A program made the translations under genes and the position numbers. From GCA-002727735 sp036159515 (lineage in GTDB: Bacteria; Bacteroidota; Bacteroidia; Flavobacteriales_D; Parvicellaceae), in the NCBI GenBank assembly GCA_036159515.1, contig JAYYEV010000083.1, positions 1 to 30,730 on the forward strand: a DNA stretch of 30,730 nucleotides, written 5' to 3'. Below, piece after piece: positions 1 to 8,267 of this stretch (the first letter of the stretch is position 1; every line of letters starts with the position of its first letter). The notes below the pieces were generated by a model. The model did no database searches and was not told the origin of the DNA. It saw only the letters and a program-made list of their open reading frames with translations.

Positions 1-2
1 CA

Positions 3-344
3 AATCATGGCGTATATTTTAATCAAAATAGTTCAACTACAGGTATTGAAAATGCTATAGACCTGGCATTATTGGGGGCAAATACAATTCTCCCTTCAAA
101 AGAAAGCAATTCTCCCTATTTATTTCCCAATCCATCAAATGGTGAAATACGATTAATAACAAACGGCAATGAACTTCAACCCATTGAGTTTCAAATTTAC
201 TCTACTAGTGGAAAACTTATGATTCAAAATACAATTAATCAACAAGAAAAAATAAAATTGGATGCATTACCTAATGGCAATTATATACTGCGATTAAAAG
301 AAAATTTTGATTATAAAAAGATGATGTTTAACCTCAACAGGTAA
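3..344 (+). CDS. C-terminal part of a T9SS-sorted exported protein (5' end outside the window)
   Basis: The reading frame is open from the first full codon of the window to the TAA at 342-344, so the true start lies upstream. The last 75 or so residues form a typical type A sorting domain: a Pro-Asn-Pro-Ser-Asn-Gly start, then beta-strand-rich sequence with 'IYSTSGK' and 'LPNGNYILRL', ending in basic and hydrophobic residues. This predicts export by Sec and then by the type IX system. The visible part before it ('HGVYFNQ...IENAIDLAL') resembles the last strand and helix of a thioredoxin/peroxiredoxin-fold protein. That is only an impression from about 25 residues. The stop lies 1 nt before the next start, so the first three genes of the window probably form one transcript. 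Confidence 0.75.
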   Translation, partial: NHGVYFNQNSSTTGIENAIDLALLGANTILPSKESNSPYLFPNPSNGEIRLITNGNELQPIEFQIYSTSGKLMIQNTINQQEKIKLDALPNGNYILRLKENFDYKKMMFNLNR

Positions 345-345
345 A

Positions 346-1362
346 TTGAAAAAGTTAATAACCCTAACGGTTCTTGTTTTTTATTTTAATAGCTCATTTT
401 CACAAGGTTGCTGTTCTGGTGGTACCACTAATCCTATTGCAGGTGGGGCAGCAACAGGAGTATTAAAGCAATATCAATTTGAATTATCAACAAATCATCA
501 ATTTTTAAGCTCTGATCGGTTTTATTTCCAATCAGACGACACAATAGGAGCTTTTGACCATTTTTCGTCCAATTATTTATTTATAAGATTAGATTACGGA
601 CTTTCTGATAAATTTACTTTTTCCATGGCTAGTGGATATTTTTTAAACAAATCAAAGTTTGATATTGAACAACAAAATACATTGACCGACACCATTAGTT
701 CAAGCGGGGCTTCAGATCTTATTATTCTTCCAAGGTATGTGGTTTTAAATAAGTCAGCAGAAAATAAAAAAACAGAGATAACGATTGGTTTAGGAATGAA
801 ATTGCCTTTAGGTTCACATAATGATTCTTCCTTGATATATTCTGGTCAATTGGGGGATTTTTATGCTATAAATCCTTTTATTGCACAGACAACAAATGGA
901 TCGATTGATATTATTTTTTACAGTTTTCTTTTTCGTTCTTATTTTAAACAAAAAATAAATTTGTTTTCAAATATTTTACACGTTAAAACAGGATATAACT
1001 CATTGGGGCAAAAATTTGGTAATTATACCAGTTTAGGATTATTTGCTTCTAGAAAGCTTTCTTCTAATTTTGCCTTAACATTGCAGTTAAGAGCAGAACT
1101 GATTAATAGAATGGTGTCTGCACAAAATGTTGATTTATCTTTATACAATATAGACGTAAATTCCACAGGTAGCTATAAAGTATTTTTCGTCCCTCAATTA
1201 ACTTATAACAAGAGAGATTTAGCATTTTTCATTACTTCTGAACTTCCTGTTTATCAATATGTCAATGGCACTCAAATGGGCTCAAAAATTCAGCTGACTT
1301 CTGGCATAAATTATCGCTTTAAGATTAAAAAATCTAACTATACTACTGAAGAAAACAATTAA
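346..1362 (+). CDS. Exported outer-membrane beta-barrel-like protein with Cys-Cys mature N-terminus
   Basis: The protein has 338 residues. The start must be TTG at 346: an in-frame stop lies at 322-324 with no ATG between, and the TTG opens a good signal peptide (KK, a hydrophobic stretch, then SFSQ). The predicted mature N-terminus begins with Gly-Cys-Cys-Ser-Gly-Gly. The rest is rich in alternating polar and aromatic residues typical of outer-membrane barrels ('FIRLDYGLSDKFTFSM', a Tyr-Arg-Phe near the end), with no cytoplasmic enzyme motif. I do not recognise a named family. The vicinal cysteines could bind a metal or form a disulfide. The gene lies 1 nt after the T9SS gene and 19 nt before a thioredoxin-like gene, which suggests envelope redox or metal work. 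That is inferred from context only. Confidence 0.7.
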   Translation: MKKLITLTVLVFYFNSSFSQGCCSGGTTNPIAGGAATGVLKQYQFELSTNHQFLSSDRFYFQSDDTIGAFDHFSSNYLFIRLDYGLSDKFTFSMASGYFLNKSKFDIEQQNTLTDTISSSGASDLIILPRYVVLNKSAENKKTEITIGLGMKLPLGSHNDSSLIYSGQLGDFYAINPFIAQTTNGSIDIIFYSFLFRSYFKQKINLFSNILHVKTGYNSLGQKFGNYTSLGLFASRKLSSNFALTLQLRAELINRMVSAQNVDLSLYNIDVNSTGSYKVFFVPQLTYNKRDLAFFITSELPVYQYVNGTQMGSKIQLTSGINYRFKIKKSNYTTEENN

Positions 1363-1381
1363 TTTTTAAAATGATTTTCCA

Positions 1382-1903
1382 ATGAAAAACTTACTAATAT
1401 TTTATTCTTTTTTATTCTTTTCTATAAACACAATTTCTCAAAATGAAGAAAATAGAGGATACAAAGTTAAGGTAGGTGATCCTATTCCCCCATTGATACT
1501 TCATATGATAAATGGAGAAACTTGGACGAATAAAGATCTAAAAGATAAGACTGTTGTCATCCAATTTACGGGTTCATGGTGTAGTGTTTGTAAGAAAGAA
1601 ATGCCTGAATTGGAATCTAGAGTTTGGCAGAAATACAAAGAAAAAGATTTTGTGCTCATTGGGATAGACATAAAAGACACAAAAGACAGAATGATTCCTT
1701 TTATTGAAAAAACAGGCGTTACTTACCCCATTGCTTGGGACCCAAAAGCTGAAATCTTTGACTTATTTACTCTAAAAGGAGCAGGAGTAACAAGAAATAT
1801 TGTTATAAATAAAAAGGGTGAAATTGTTTTTCTTACCCGATTATTTGAAGAAAGAGAGTTTCAGGCTATGATTGATAAAATTGATGAGTTAGTCAATCTT
1901 TAA
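1382..1903 (+). CDS. Exported TlpA/ResA-like thioredoxin-fold protein
   Basis: The protein has 173 residues, with an N-terminal signal peptide (residues 1 to about 20, ending in Ser-Gln). A thioredoxin fold follows: 'VVIQFTGSWCSVCKKEMPEL' places the CxxC at Cys67 and Cys70, and 'FVLIGIDIKD' is the next strand. Such proteins act in the periplasm as thiol-disulfide reductases, often for cytochrome c maturation or metal-site assembly. One oddity: the residue before the penultimate strand, usually cis-Pro ('PxxFLID'), appears to be Thr ('GVTRNIVIN'). This may change substrate specificity, or shift the protein toward a peroxiredoxin-like role. Its 3' end overlaps the convergent gene by 15 nt. Confidence 0.88.
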   Translation: MKNLLIFYSFLFFSINTISQNEENRGYKVKVGDPIPPLILHMINGETWTNKDLKDKTVVIQFTGSWCSVCKKEMPELESRVWQKYKEKDFVLIGIDIKDTKDRMIPFIEKTGVTYPIAWDPKAEIFDLFTLKGAGVTRNIVINKKGEIVFLTRLFEEREFQAMIDKIDELVNL

Positions 1904-2677
1904 ATTTCTTTTTTCAAGTTGAATCGTGGTTCCTACAACCGCCACAACACAAACAAAACTAGCGATTATACTTCCAATAAATGGGATCAAATAACAAAGT
2001 GCAAAAACGCTTCCTAAGCCGATAGAGAACCACATGTTTTTCCTTACAAATTTTGAACTTTCCCTAACAGATAGTCTATTTCTTTCATTCGTGTAGTCAA
2101 TAAAAGTATATCCATAAAAATAGGCTGCTGTAAAGAAATTTCCTACAGCAGCAATGATCCATCCAAAAACAGGTATAAAACTTAATATAAAAAAGCCAAT
2201 TACAAATAACAACTGAAGCATCATATTTCTTAGGGCAATCAAAACAGCCCGAACCACATCTCTTGTAATTTGTAAGATGTCAAATGGAAATTCCCTTTGG
2301 GTTATGATTCCAGCCGTTCTTTCAGATAAGTAGGCTAAAATGGGAGAAAGTATGATTATAGTAAAATAACCTCCAATAAAAGGAAAAACAATAAAAAAAA
2401 TGATTTTGGTAGTAATCCAAATAGCCCAATATAACATGGAATTTAATACAGATTTAAACCAGCTTACGTTTTCTCCTTTTGCTCCAAAATAATCTGCTAT
2501 CCAGTTATTTAGATTCTCACTTAACAAATCAATGAGTTGAAACCCTATAAAAAAGAGACCTATGTTAAGTATTAATGGGTAAAAGAAATAATGCCATAAG
2601 TTATGCTTAAACATGAAGCCCAGCGCTTCTGTGTAACACTGAATACCATTACCAAAAGAGGGTTTGTTTTGTTTCAT
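1889..2677 (-). CDS. EI24/CysZ-like integral membrane protein
   Basis: The protein has 262 residues and several long hydrophobic segments (around residues 30-50, 85-115, 150-195 and 220-250). The overall pattern ('QCYTEALGFMFKHNLWHYFFYPL' at the start, a 'GG(Y/F)FTIIILSPILAYLSE' loop in the middle) matches the EI24 domain family. That family includes CysZ, a sulfate-uptake membrane protein in proteobacteria. In Bacteroidota these proteins are usually uncharacterised, and a sulfate role is not shown here. No cysteine-biosynthesis genes are nearby. The gene diverges from asnB over 73 bp, and its 3' end overlaps the TlpA-like gene tail to tail. Confidence 0.8.
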   Translation of the reverse strand: MKQNKPSFGNGIQCYTEALGFMFKHNLWHYFFYPLILNIGLFFIGFQLIDLLSENLNNWIADYFGAKGENVSWFKSVLNSMLYWAIWITTKIIFFIVFPFIGGYFTIIILSPILAYLSERTAGIITQREFPFDILQITRDVVRAVLIALRNMMLQLLFVIGFFILSFIPVFGWIIAAVGNFFTAAYFYGYTFIDYTNERNRLSVRESSKFVRKNMWFSIGLGSVFALCYLIPFIGSIIASFVCVVAVVGTTIQLEKRNLKID

Positions 2678-2681
2678 TTTA

Positions 2682-2709
2682 CAAATGTAATCAACAGCCT
2701 AATAATCAA
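2682..2709 (-). promoter_or_regulatory. Candidate Bacteroidota-type promoter for the EI24-like gene
   Basis: On the minus strand TACATTTG (2689 to 2682) matches the TAnnTTTG -7 consensus exactly, and a TTG (2709 to 2707) sits 17 nt upstream as a possible -33 element. The -7 box ends only 4 nt before the ATG at 2677, so the transcript would be leaderless or nearly so if this promoter is used. This rests on motif matching only. Confidence 0.4.
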
Positions 2710-2723
2710 CCTATGAATTATAT

Positions 2724-2731
2724 TACATTTG
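2724..2731 (+). promoter_or_regulatory. Candidate -7 promoter box for asnB
   Basis: TACATTTG on the plus strand is an exact match to TAnnTTTG and lies 19 nt before the asnB ATG. No clear TTG -33 element was seen at the usual spacing. It is the same 8-mer used on the opposite strand for the divergent gene. Confidence 0.45.
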
Positions 2732-2750
2732 CACACTTTAATTTCAAGTC

Positions 2751-4412
2751 ATGTGTGGAATAGTAGGTGCATTTAATATAAATCAAAGCAGCGATAGCCT
2801 CAGAAATCAAGTGTTGGATATGTCTAGAAAGATAAGACATAGGGGGCCTGATTGGAGTGGGATATATAGTTCTGAAAACACCATTTTGGCACATGAGAGG
2901 CTAGGAATTGTTGACCCATCATCTGGGAAACAACCCATTTTTTCGGCAGATAAAAAACGTATTTTGGCAGCCAATGGTGAAATTTATAATCATAGAGAAA
3001 TTAGAAGAAAGCTTTCAGAAAATTATGCATTTCAAACGGGATCAGATTGTGAGGTGATTTTGGCATTGTATGAGCAAAAGGGAATTCGTTTTTTAAATGA
3101 TTTAAATGGCATTTTCGCATTTGCCCTTTATGACGAAGAGAAAGAAAATTATTTGATAGCAAGAGATCATATGGGTATTATCCCTCTTTATATGGGTTGG
3201 GATAAAAATAAAGTATTCTATGTTGCCTCAGAGCTAAAAGCATTAGAAGGGGTATGTGAACAGATTGAATTATTTCCACCAGGACATTATTTGACAAATA
3301 ACGATTCTAAACCAGTAAAATGGTATAATCCTAATTGGATTGATTACCAAATTGTCTCCAAACAAGAAACAAACTTAAAATCACTAAGAGATGCACTATG
3401 TCAAGCAGTAAAAAGACAATTAATGTCTGATGTTCCGTATGGGGTGCTTTTATCAGGTGGTTTAGATTCTTCGATTACATCTGCTGTAGCAAAATTATAT
3501 GCTGATAAAAGAGTGGAATCGGACGATCAAAAAACAGCTTGGTGGCCCACACTGCATTCTTTTGCTGTAGGATTAAAAGGTTCTCCAGATTTAAAAGCAG
3601 CTCAAAAAGTGGCAGATTATATTGGCACTGTCCACCACGAAATTGTTTTTACCATTCAAGAGGGATTAGACGCCATAAAAGATGTAATATATCACTTAGA
3701 AACATATGATGTGACAACCATCAGGGCTTCAACACCTATGTTTTTAATGGCTAGAGTTATTAAATCTATGGGTATAAAAATGGTATTATCTGGTGAAGGA
3801 TCCGATGAGATTTTCGGAGGGTATTTGTATTTTCATAAGGCACCTAATGACAAAGAATTTCACGAAGAAACGGTGCGAAAATTGGATAAGTTGCATCAGT
3901 ACGATTGTCTAAGGGCAAACAAAGCGCTAGCTTCTTGGGGTATTGAAGGCAGAGTTCCTTTTTTAGATAAAGAGTTTATGGATGTAGCTATGAGTATTAA
4001 TCCAAAAGACAAAATGATAACCGAAGAGAGAATGGAAAAGTGGGTATTAAGAAAAGCCTTTGAAAATCTCCTTCCAGAGGAAGTTGCTTGGCGACAAAAA
4101 GAGCAGTTCTCAGACGGAGTAGGCTATAGTTGGATAGATACGTTAAAGGAAGTAGTTGAAAAAGAAGTTAATGATGAAATGATGAGCAAAGCGAGCTCAA
4201 GGTTTTCAGTTCATACCCCAATGAATAAAGAAGAATATTATTATAGAACTATTTTTGAAACTCATTTTCCATCAAATGCTGCAGCATTGACGGTCCCCTC
4301 AGTACCATCTGTAGCATGTAGTAGTCCTACTGCTTTAAAATGGGATAAATCTTTTCAAGGGATGAATGATCCCTCAGGAAGAGCCATCAAAACACACCAT
4401 AAAAGTTACTGA
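2751..4412 (+). CDS. asnB: Asparagine synthase (glutamine-hydrolysing), AsnB
   Basis: The protein has 553 residues, the usual length for bacterial AsnB (E. coli about 554). It makes asparagine from aspartate, glutamine and ATP in the cytoplasm. Cys2 after the initiator Met is the class II glutaminase nucleophile ('MCGIVGAF'). Glutaminase-domain motifs 'RHRGPDWSG' (29-37) and 'NGEIYNH' (75-81) are intact. The synthetase domain carries the PP-loop 'SGGLDSS' (235-241) and 'LSGEGSDEIFGGY'. The ATG is fixed by the need for Cys2. The gene has its own upstream -7 box and no close downstream partner: the next gene begins 45 nt later at a TTG. Confidence 0.97.
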   Translation: MCGIVGAFNINQSSDSLRNQVLDMSRKIRHRGPDWSGIYSSENTILAHERLGIVDPSSGKQPIFSADKKRILAANGEIYNHREIRRKLSENYAFQTGSDCEVILALYEQKGIRFLNDLNGIFAFALYDEEKENYLIARDHMGIIPLYMGWDKNKVFYVASELKALEGVCEQIELFPPGHYLTNNDSKPVKWYNPNWIDYQIVSKQETNLKSLRDALCQAVKRQLMSDVPYGVLLSGGLDSSITSAVAKLYADKRVESDDQKTAWWPTLHSFAVGLKGSPDLKAAQKVADYIGTVHHEIVFTIQEGLDAIKDVIYHLETYDVTTIRASTPMFLMARVIKSMGIKMVLSGEGSDEIFGGYLYFHKAPNDKEFHEETVRKLDKLHQYDCLRANKALASWGIEGRVPFLDKEFMDVAMSINPKDKMITEERMEKWVLRKAFENLLPEEVAWRQKEQFSDGVGYSWIDTLKEVVEKEVNDEMMSKASSRFSVHTPMNKEEYYYRTIFETHFPSNAAALTVPSVPSVACSSPTALKWDKSFQGMNDPSGRAIKTHHKSY

Positions 4413-4457
4413 TTTTTAACACACTTTTTTTGTTGATACTTTCTTACTTTTATGTAG

Positions 4458-6059
4458 TTGAAAGTTGTTAAGTTAATCATCATATTTTGTCTGATTCAGC
4501 CGTTTTTTCTCACCGCTCAAGAATCAAAGGTGGACAGTGTTTTAATGGATTATAATGTGTTTTTCAAAAAAATGGATCAAAATTTTGTTGACGAAATTAA
4601 TTCCGAAGAGTTCATGGTTCGTGTCAAAAAAGCAACCATAAAACAATTAGATCCACATAGTCATTTTTACACTAAAGAAGAATCTATTTCTAGAATTAAT
4701 GCTTGGAAGGGCATTAGTTATGCAGGTATAGGTGCATCGATTAAAGAGTCTACAAATGGTGTAATGATAGAATATTGTAAAAAAGGGTATGGTGCTTCCG
4801 AGCAAGGATTACTACCAGGTGATATCATAATTCAAATTGACAGCACTTTTTGTAAAGAACTAAATTTCAAACAAGTTGTTTCTTTACTTAGAGGTAAGAA
4901 CCATTCCACAGTACAAGTTGCCGTTAAAAGAGGAGAACAAAAAATAACAAGAACTATTGAGAGAAAATATATTATTTCTAAATCTGTTTCTTTTGCAGAT
5001 ACGATCTCAAAAGGAATAGGGCTAATAAAGGTAGATCAATTTTTGAGAAGTTCTGGTGAGGAATTTCGAAGGCAAGTTAAGAAAGTAGTAGAAAAAGGAG
5101 CAGATAAATTGATCATAGATTTAAGAGGTAATATAGGGGGGTTAGTAACAGAAACAGTTAAAGCCCTAAGTGCAGTTTTGGAGGAAGGCACCCTGGTTTA
5201 TACACTTAAAAGTAAAGACGAAAAATCAAATTACAGTGATAAAACTAAATCACCACCTGTAAGTTCAGGTATACAATTAGTTTTAATTGTAGATCATAAA
5301 ACCATTTCTTCTGGAGAAATTTTTTGCGGAACTATCCAAGATTTAGATAGAGGGGTGTTGATAGGAAAGAAGACTGCAGGCAAAGGAATAGTGCAGGGTA
5401 CCAGGTATTTTAATGACGGCTCTAGTTTGTATATTACAGCAGCGAGGTATCATTTACCTTCAGGCCGATGTATACAGCGAACAGATTACTCTAAAAATTA
5501 TAATTCCAAAAAAAATATGGTTATCAAAAATGATTCTTTTGAATCAAGAAACGGCAGGAATTTAAGTAGTGCTGATGGGATAATTCCAGATATAGAATTA
5601 GATTATTCAGCGACCCCATTAGCTATTACATCAGCTATTGATAAGTCAGGTTTAGTTTTCGAATTTGCTGTTGATATAATTAGAGCGTATCAAGGTGATG
5701 TCTTTAAAAATTGGAAATCCATTTCAAAGGATTGGATTGAATTTCTAAATTTTAACCATCAAAGAATTAAACTGGAAAAACACCAAGAATTTTTAAAATT
5801 TGAAAGTTTATTTCAGGATAACAAAAGAGCTAAGCGAAAAATAGATAAGTTATTACTTGAGCTGGAGAAACAAAAGTTGTATGAAATTAGGGTGAATCAA
5901 GAAGTAATCAAGTCTATTTTATATCAAAAGTTAATTTTATTTACCTCTTTCAATGAAGGTGTTTACCAGTATCTTTCTCAAAGTGATTTATGGATTCAAG
6001 AAGCCATTCAAATTCTTAATTCAAAAGACACTTACTACCAAATTTTAAATTTAAATTAA
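4458..6059 (+). CDS. Secreted S41 family C-terminal processing peptidase
   Basis: The protein has 533 residues. TTG at 4458 is the only possible start, because a TAG precedes it directly in frame; it opens a signal peptide ending 'FFLTAQ'. The N-terminal helical part contains 'QLDPHSHFYTKEE', typical of Ctp proteases. A PDZ domain spans about residues 88-160 ('GASIKES...LLPGDIIIQID...LLRGKN'). In the peptidase domain Ser284 ('TISSGEIF') and Lys309 ('KTAGKGIVQ') have the 25-residue spacing of the Ser-Lys dyad. The C-terminal 130 residues are charged and helical, a common extension in Bacteroidota. The enzyme probably trims or degrades envelope proteins. No partner gene is adjacent. Confidence 0.92.
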   Translation: MKVVKLIIIFCLIQPFFLTAQESKVDSVLMDYNVFFKKMDQNFVDEINSEEFMVRVKKATIKQLDPHSHFYTKEESISRINAWKGISYAGIGASIKESTNGVMIEYCKKGYGASEQGLLPGDIIIQIDSTFCKELNFKQVVSLLRGKNHSTVQVAVKRGEQKITRTIERKYIISKSVSFADTISKGIGLIKVDQFLRSSGEEFRRQVKKVVEKGADKLIIDLRGNIGGLVTETVKALSAVLEEGTLVYTLKSKDEKSNYSDKTKSPPVSSGIQLVLIVDHKTISSGEIFCGTIQDLDRGVLIGKKTAGKGIVQGTRYFNDGSSLYITAARYHLPSGRCIQRTDYSKNYNSKKNMVIKNDSFESRNGRNLSSADGIIPDIELDYSATPLAITSAIDKSGLVFEFAVDIIRAYQGDVFKNWKSISKDWIEFLNFNHQRIKLEKHQEFLKFESLFQDNKRAKRKIDKLLLELEKQKLYEIRVNQEVIKSILYQKLILFTSFNEGVYQYLSQSDLWIQEAIQILNSKDTYYQILNLN

Positions 6060-6140
6060 GGATAAATAACAATAAACATCGCTTCATCAATTATATAAAT
6101 ATGTAACTTACTTATTCGTTTTAGTAGGATAGTAAAAGAG

Positions 6141-7505
6141 ATGGGGAAAAAAAAAGTTGCTATTGCAGGGGCTACTGGATTTGTTGGACGTTGGTTTATA
6201 GAGAGATACAAATCTAAATATGAAATCATTGCCCTTTCTAGAAGAAAAGTTGACGTTAAAGACATTGATGTTCATTGGCGTGTAGTTGATTTATTTTCCA
6301 TTTCAAGCAGCATTGAAGCGCTAAAAGGTGTTGATTATGCGGTGTATTTGGTACACTCTATGCAGCCGTCGACTAGACTAAATCAAGCAAGTTTTGAAGA
6401 TACCGATCTGCTATTAGCAGATAATTTTTCAAGGGCAGCTAGCGTATGTAAGGTGAAGCAAATCATTTACTTAGGGGGAATATTACCAAAGGATGACAAA
6501 CGTTTATCAAAACACCTAAAATCAAGATACGAAGTAGAGCAAGTTTTAGGGTCAAGAGATACTCCTTTAACCACTATCAGGGCAGGAATTATTATTGGAC
6601 CAGGAGGCTCATCTTTTAAAATCGTTAAAAAACTGGTTCAAAATTTACCTGTAATGGCTTGCCCAAAATGGACGTTGTCAAAGAACCAACCTGCAGACTT
6701 AGAGTTGGCACTAAGTTCCATTGACGTGGTTATTGGTAACGATTCGTTTTATCACCAATTCATTGAAATAGGAGGTGATGAGGTGGTAACATATATGCAA
6801 ATTTTAAAAACAACAGCAGATGTAATGGGTAAAAAAAGATGGATTTTTTCAGTTCCCTTTTTTTCTTTAGGTATGTCAAAGCTTTGGGTGGGTTTATTTA
6901 GTGGTTCGAGTACTGATTTTGTTTCTCCTTTAATAGAAAGTTTAAAGCACGAAATGACGTTAACCCCAGACCATAGAATAAATCAAAAAGATAACATTTC
7001 AATTTATGACAGTATTAAAAAGGCATTACATGGTGAGCAAACCATACCTACATTACCTCCTTTTTCGTTAAGTCAGCCTAAACCCAAAAATACCGTTAGA
7101 AGTGTTCAGCGAATTGCAAATCCAGCCAAAAAATCGGCTTCCTGGGTAGCCCAGCGATATCCTATTTGGCTAAGTATGACTTTTCAACGTTTAATCAAGG
7201 TGGAGAATCACGAAAATATACTCAGGTTCAACCTTTTTGGTGTTTGTCTTTTGCAGTTAGAGTATGTTTATGAAAGAAGTGATATAAATAGACAGTTGTT
7301 TTATATCACTGGTGGTTTTCTTACCAAAAGAAAAGATTTGGGATGGCTTGAATTCAGGTCAATTTTAGATGGAGCTTACATTATTACAGCAATACATGAA
7401 TTTGTACCAAGGCTACCATGGTTTATTTATCGGTTTACACAAGCCAAATCGCATTCAATTGTAATGAAAAGATTTGAAAATTATATTTCTAAAATGCATG
7501 AGTAA
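6141..7505 (+). CDS. YbjT-like atypical SDR (NAD(P)-binding) protein with C-terminal DUF2867
   Basis: The protein has 454 residues. The Rossmann glycine motif 'GATGFVG' (residues 10-16) and 'YLVHSMQPS' identify an NmrA/atypical-SDR domain covering about residues 1-300. The C-terminal 140 residues fit DUF2867: 'GWLEFRSILDG', then 'HEFVPRLPWFIYRF' and a final 'HSIVMKRFENY'. This domain order and length match E. coli YbjT. The substrate is unknown for the family. It heads a run in which the next gene overlaps it by 8 nt (ATGAGTAA), so it is probably co-translated with the pterin-dehydratase-like and MsrB genes. Confidence 0.85.
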   Translation: MGKKKVAIAGATGFVGRWFIERYKSKYEIIALSRRKVDVKDIDVHWRVVDLFSISSSIEALKGVDYAVYLVHSMQPSTRLNQASFEDTDLLLADNFSRAASVCKVKQIIYLGGILPKDDKRLSKHLKSRYEVEQVLGSRDTPLTTIRAGIIIGPGGSSFKIVKKLVQNLPVMACPKWTLSKNQPADLELALSSIDVVIGNDSFYHQFIEIGGDEVVTYMQILKTTADVMGKKRWIFSVPFFSLGMSKLWVGLFSGSSTDFVSPLIESLKHEMTLTPDHRINQKDNISIYDSIKKALHGEQTIPTLPPFSLSQPKPKNTVRSVQRIANPAKKSASWVAQRYPIWLSMTFQRLIKVENHENILRFNLFGVCLLQLEYVYERSDINRQLFYITGGFLTKRKDLGWLEFRSILDGAYIITAIHEFVPRLPWFIYRFTQAKSHSIVMKRFENYISKMHE

Positions 7506-7788
7506 GAACATCAATTTACAAACGGAGTACTTAATAGATAGTCATAACTGGTTATTGAATGATGGAAGATTATGCAAGCAATTTCAGTTTAAAAGTTTTG
7601 AATCTGTGATGAACTTTGTGAATGGATTATTGCCTAAGATTATTGAATCTGATCACCATCCAATAATGATCATCAATTTTAATTCTTTAGGAATAGAGTT
7701 ATTTTCATTTGATGAAAATCAAATTACCAAAAAGGACGTTGCTATGGCAAATTATATTGATACCAATTTTAAAAACCATAACCTATGA
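7498..7788 (+). CDS. Pterin-4a-carbinolamine dehydratase-like protein with altered active site
   Basis: The protein has 96 residues from ATG 7498. This start overlaps the preceding stop as ATGAGTAA and gives the usual family length; an in-frame ATG at 7474 would add eight residues and a 32-nt overlap. The pattern W...L...FQFKSF...FV......ESDHHP...ITKKD...A..ID is that of PCD/DCoH, which dehydrates 4a-hydroxytetrahydrobiopterin. The His-His-Pro pair is present. Aligned by eye without gaps to the human enzyme, the position of the third catalytic histidine (in Thr-His) is Ser-Phe here. Activity may therefore be reduced or different. It is coupled to msrB by an ATGA overlap. No aromatic amino acid hydroxylase gene is in the window. 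Confidence 0.8.
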   Translation: MSKNINLQTEYLIDSHNWLLNDGRLCKQFQFKSFESVMNFVNGLLPKIIESDHHPIMIINFNSLGIELFSFDENQITKKDVAMANYIDTNFKNHNL

Positions 7789-8249
7789 GAAAGAACATTT
7801 TAGTATTATTTTTAATCATAGTATCCATTTCTGTAACCGGTCAAATAATAAATAACAAAAAAATAATAATTATGGATAAGACAAATTATAATAAACTTAC
7901 AAAAGAAGAAGAACATATTATTTTACACAAAGGGACGGAGTATCCATTTACAGGAAAATACAACAATCATTATGAAGAAGGTACATACTTATGCAAGCAA
8001 TGTAACGCCCCTCTTTATATTTCCAAAGACAAATTTAAGTCCAGTTGTGGTTGGCCTAGCTTTGATGACGAAATTGAAGGAGCAGTAAAAAAAGTAAGAG
8101 ACGCTGATGGAAGACGTACCGAAATCATTTGTAATAATTGCAATGGCCATCTCGGACATGTTTTTTATGGAGAAGGATTCACTGAAAAAGACACTAGGCA
8201 TTGTGTGAACTCAATGTCGTTGATTTTCATTTCTAAAAATGAAAACTAA
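7785..8249 (+). CDS. msrB: Exported peptide-methionine (R)-S-oxide reductase
   Basis: The protein has 154 residues. MsrB reduces the R-sulfoxide of methionine in proteins. Zinc-site cysteines are C70/C73 ('CKQC') and C116/C119 ('CNNC'). 'SSCGWPSFDD' holds a likely recycling Cys88, and the catalytic Cys140 lies in 'RHCVNS' (His replaces the more common Tyr/Phe). The N-terminal 20 residues are a signal peptide ending 'SVTGQ', so the enzyme should act in the periplasm or at the cell surface. The start is supported by the signal peptide and the ATGA overlap with the upstream gene; starting at the internal Met30 would lose both. A reductant is needed outside the cytoplasm: the exported TlpA-like protein upstream is one candidate, by inference only. 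Confidence 0.95.
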   Translation: MRKNILVLFLIIVSISVTGQIINNKKIIIMDKTNYNKLTKEEEHIILHKGTEYPFTGKYNNHYEEGTYLCKQCNAPLYISKDKFKSSCGWPSFDDEIEGAVKKVRDADGRRTEIICNNCNGHLGHVFYGEGFTEKDTRHCVNSMSLIFISKNEN

Positions 8250-8267
8250 TACAATATTCTTAAGCCA

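Noticed and set aside
6056..6265. Minus-strand frame of 69 codons crossing the start of the YbjT-like gene
   Set aside because: It lies antisense to the conserved Rossmann motif of the real gene and has no recognisable features.
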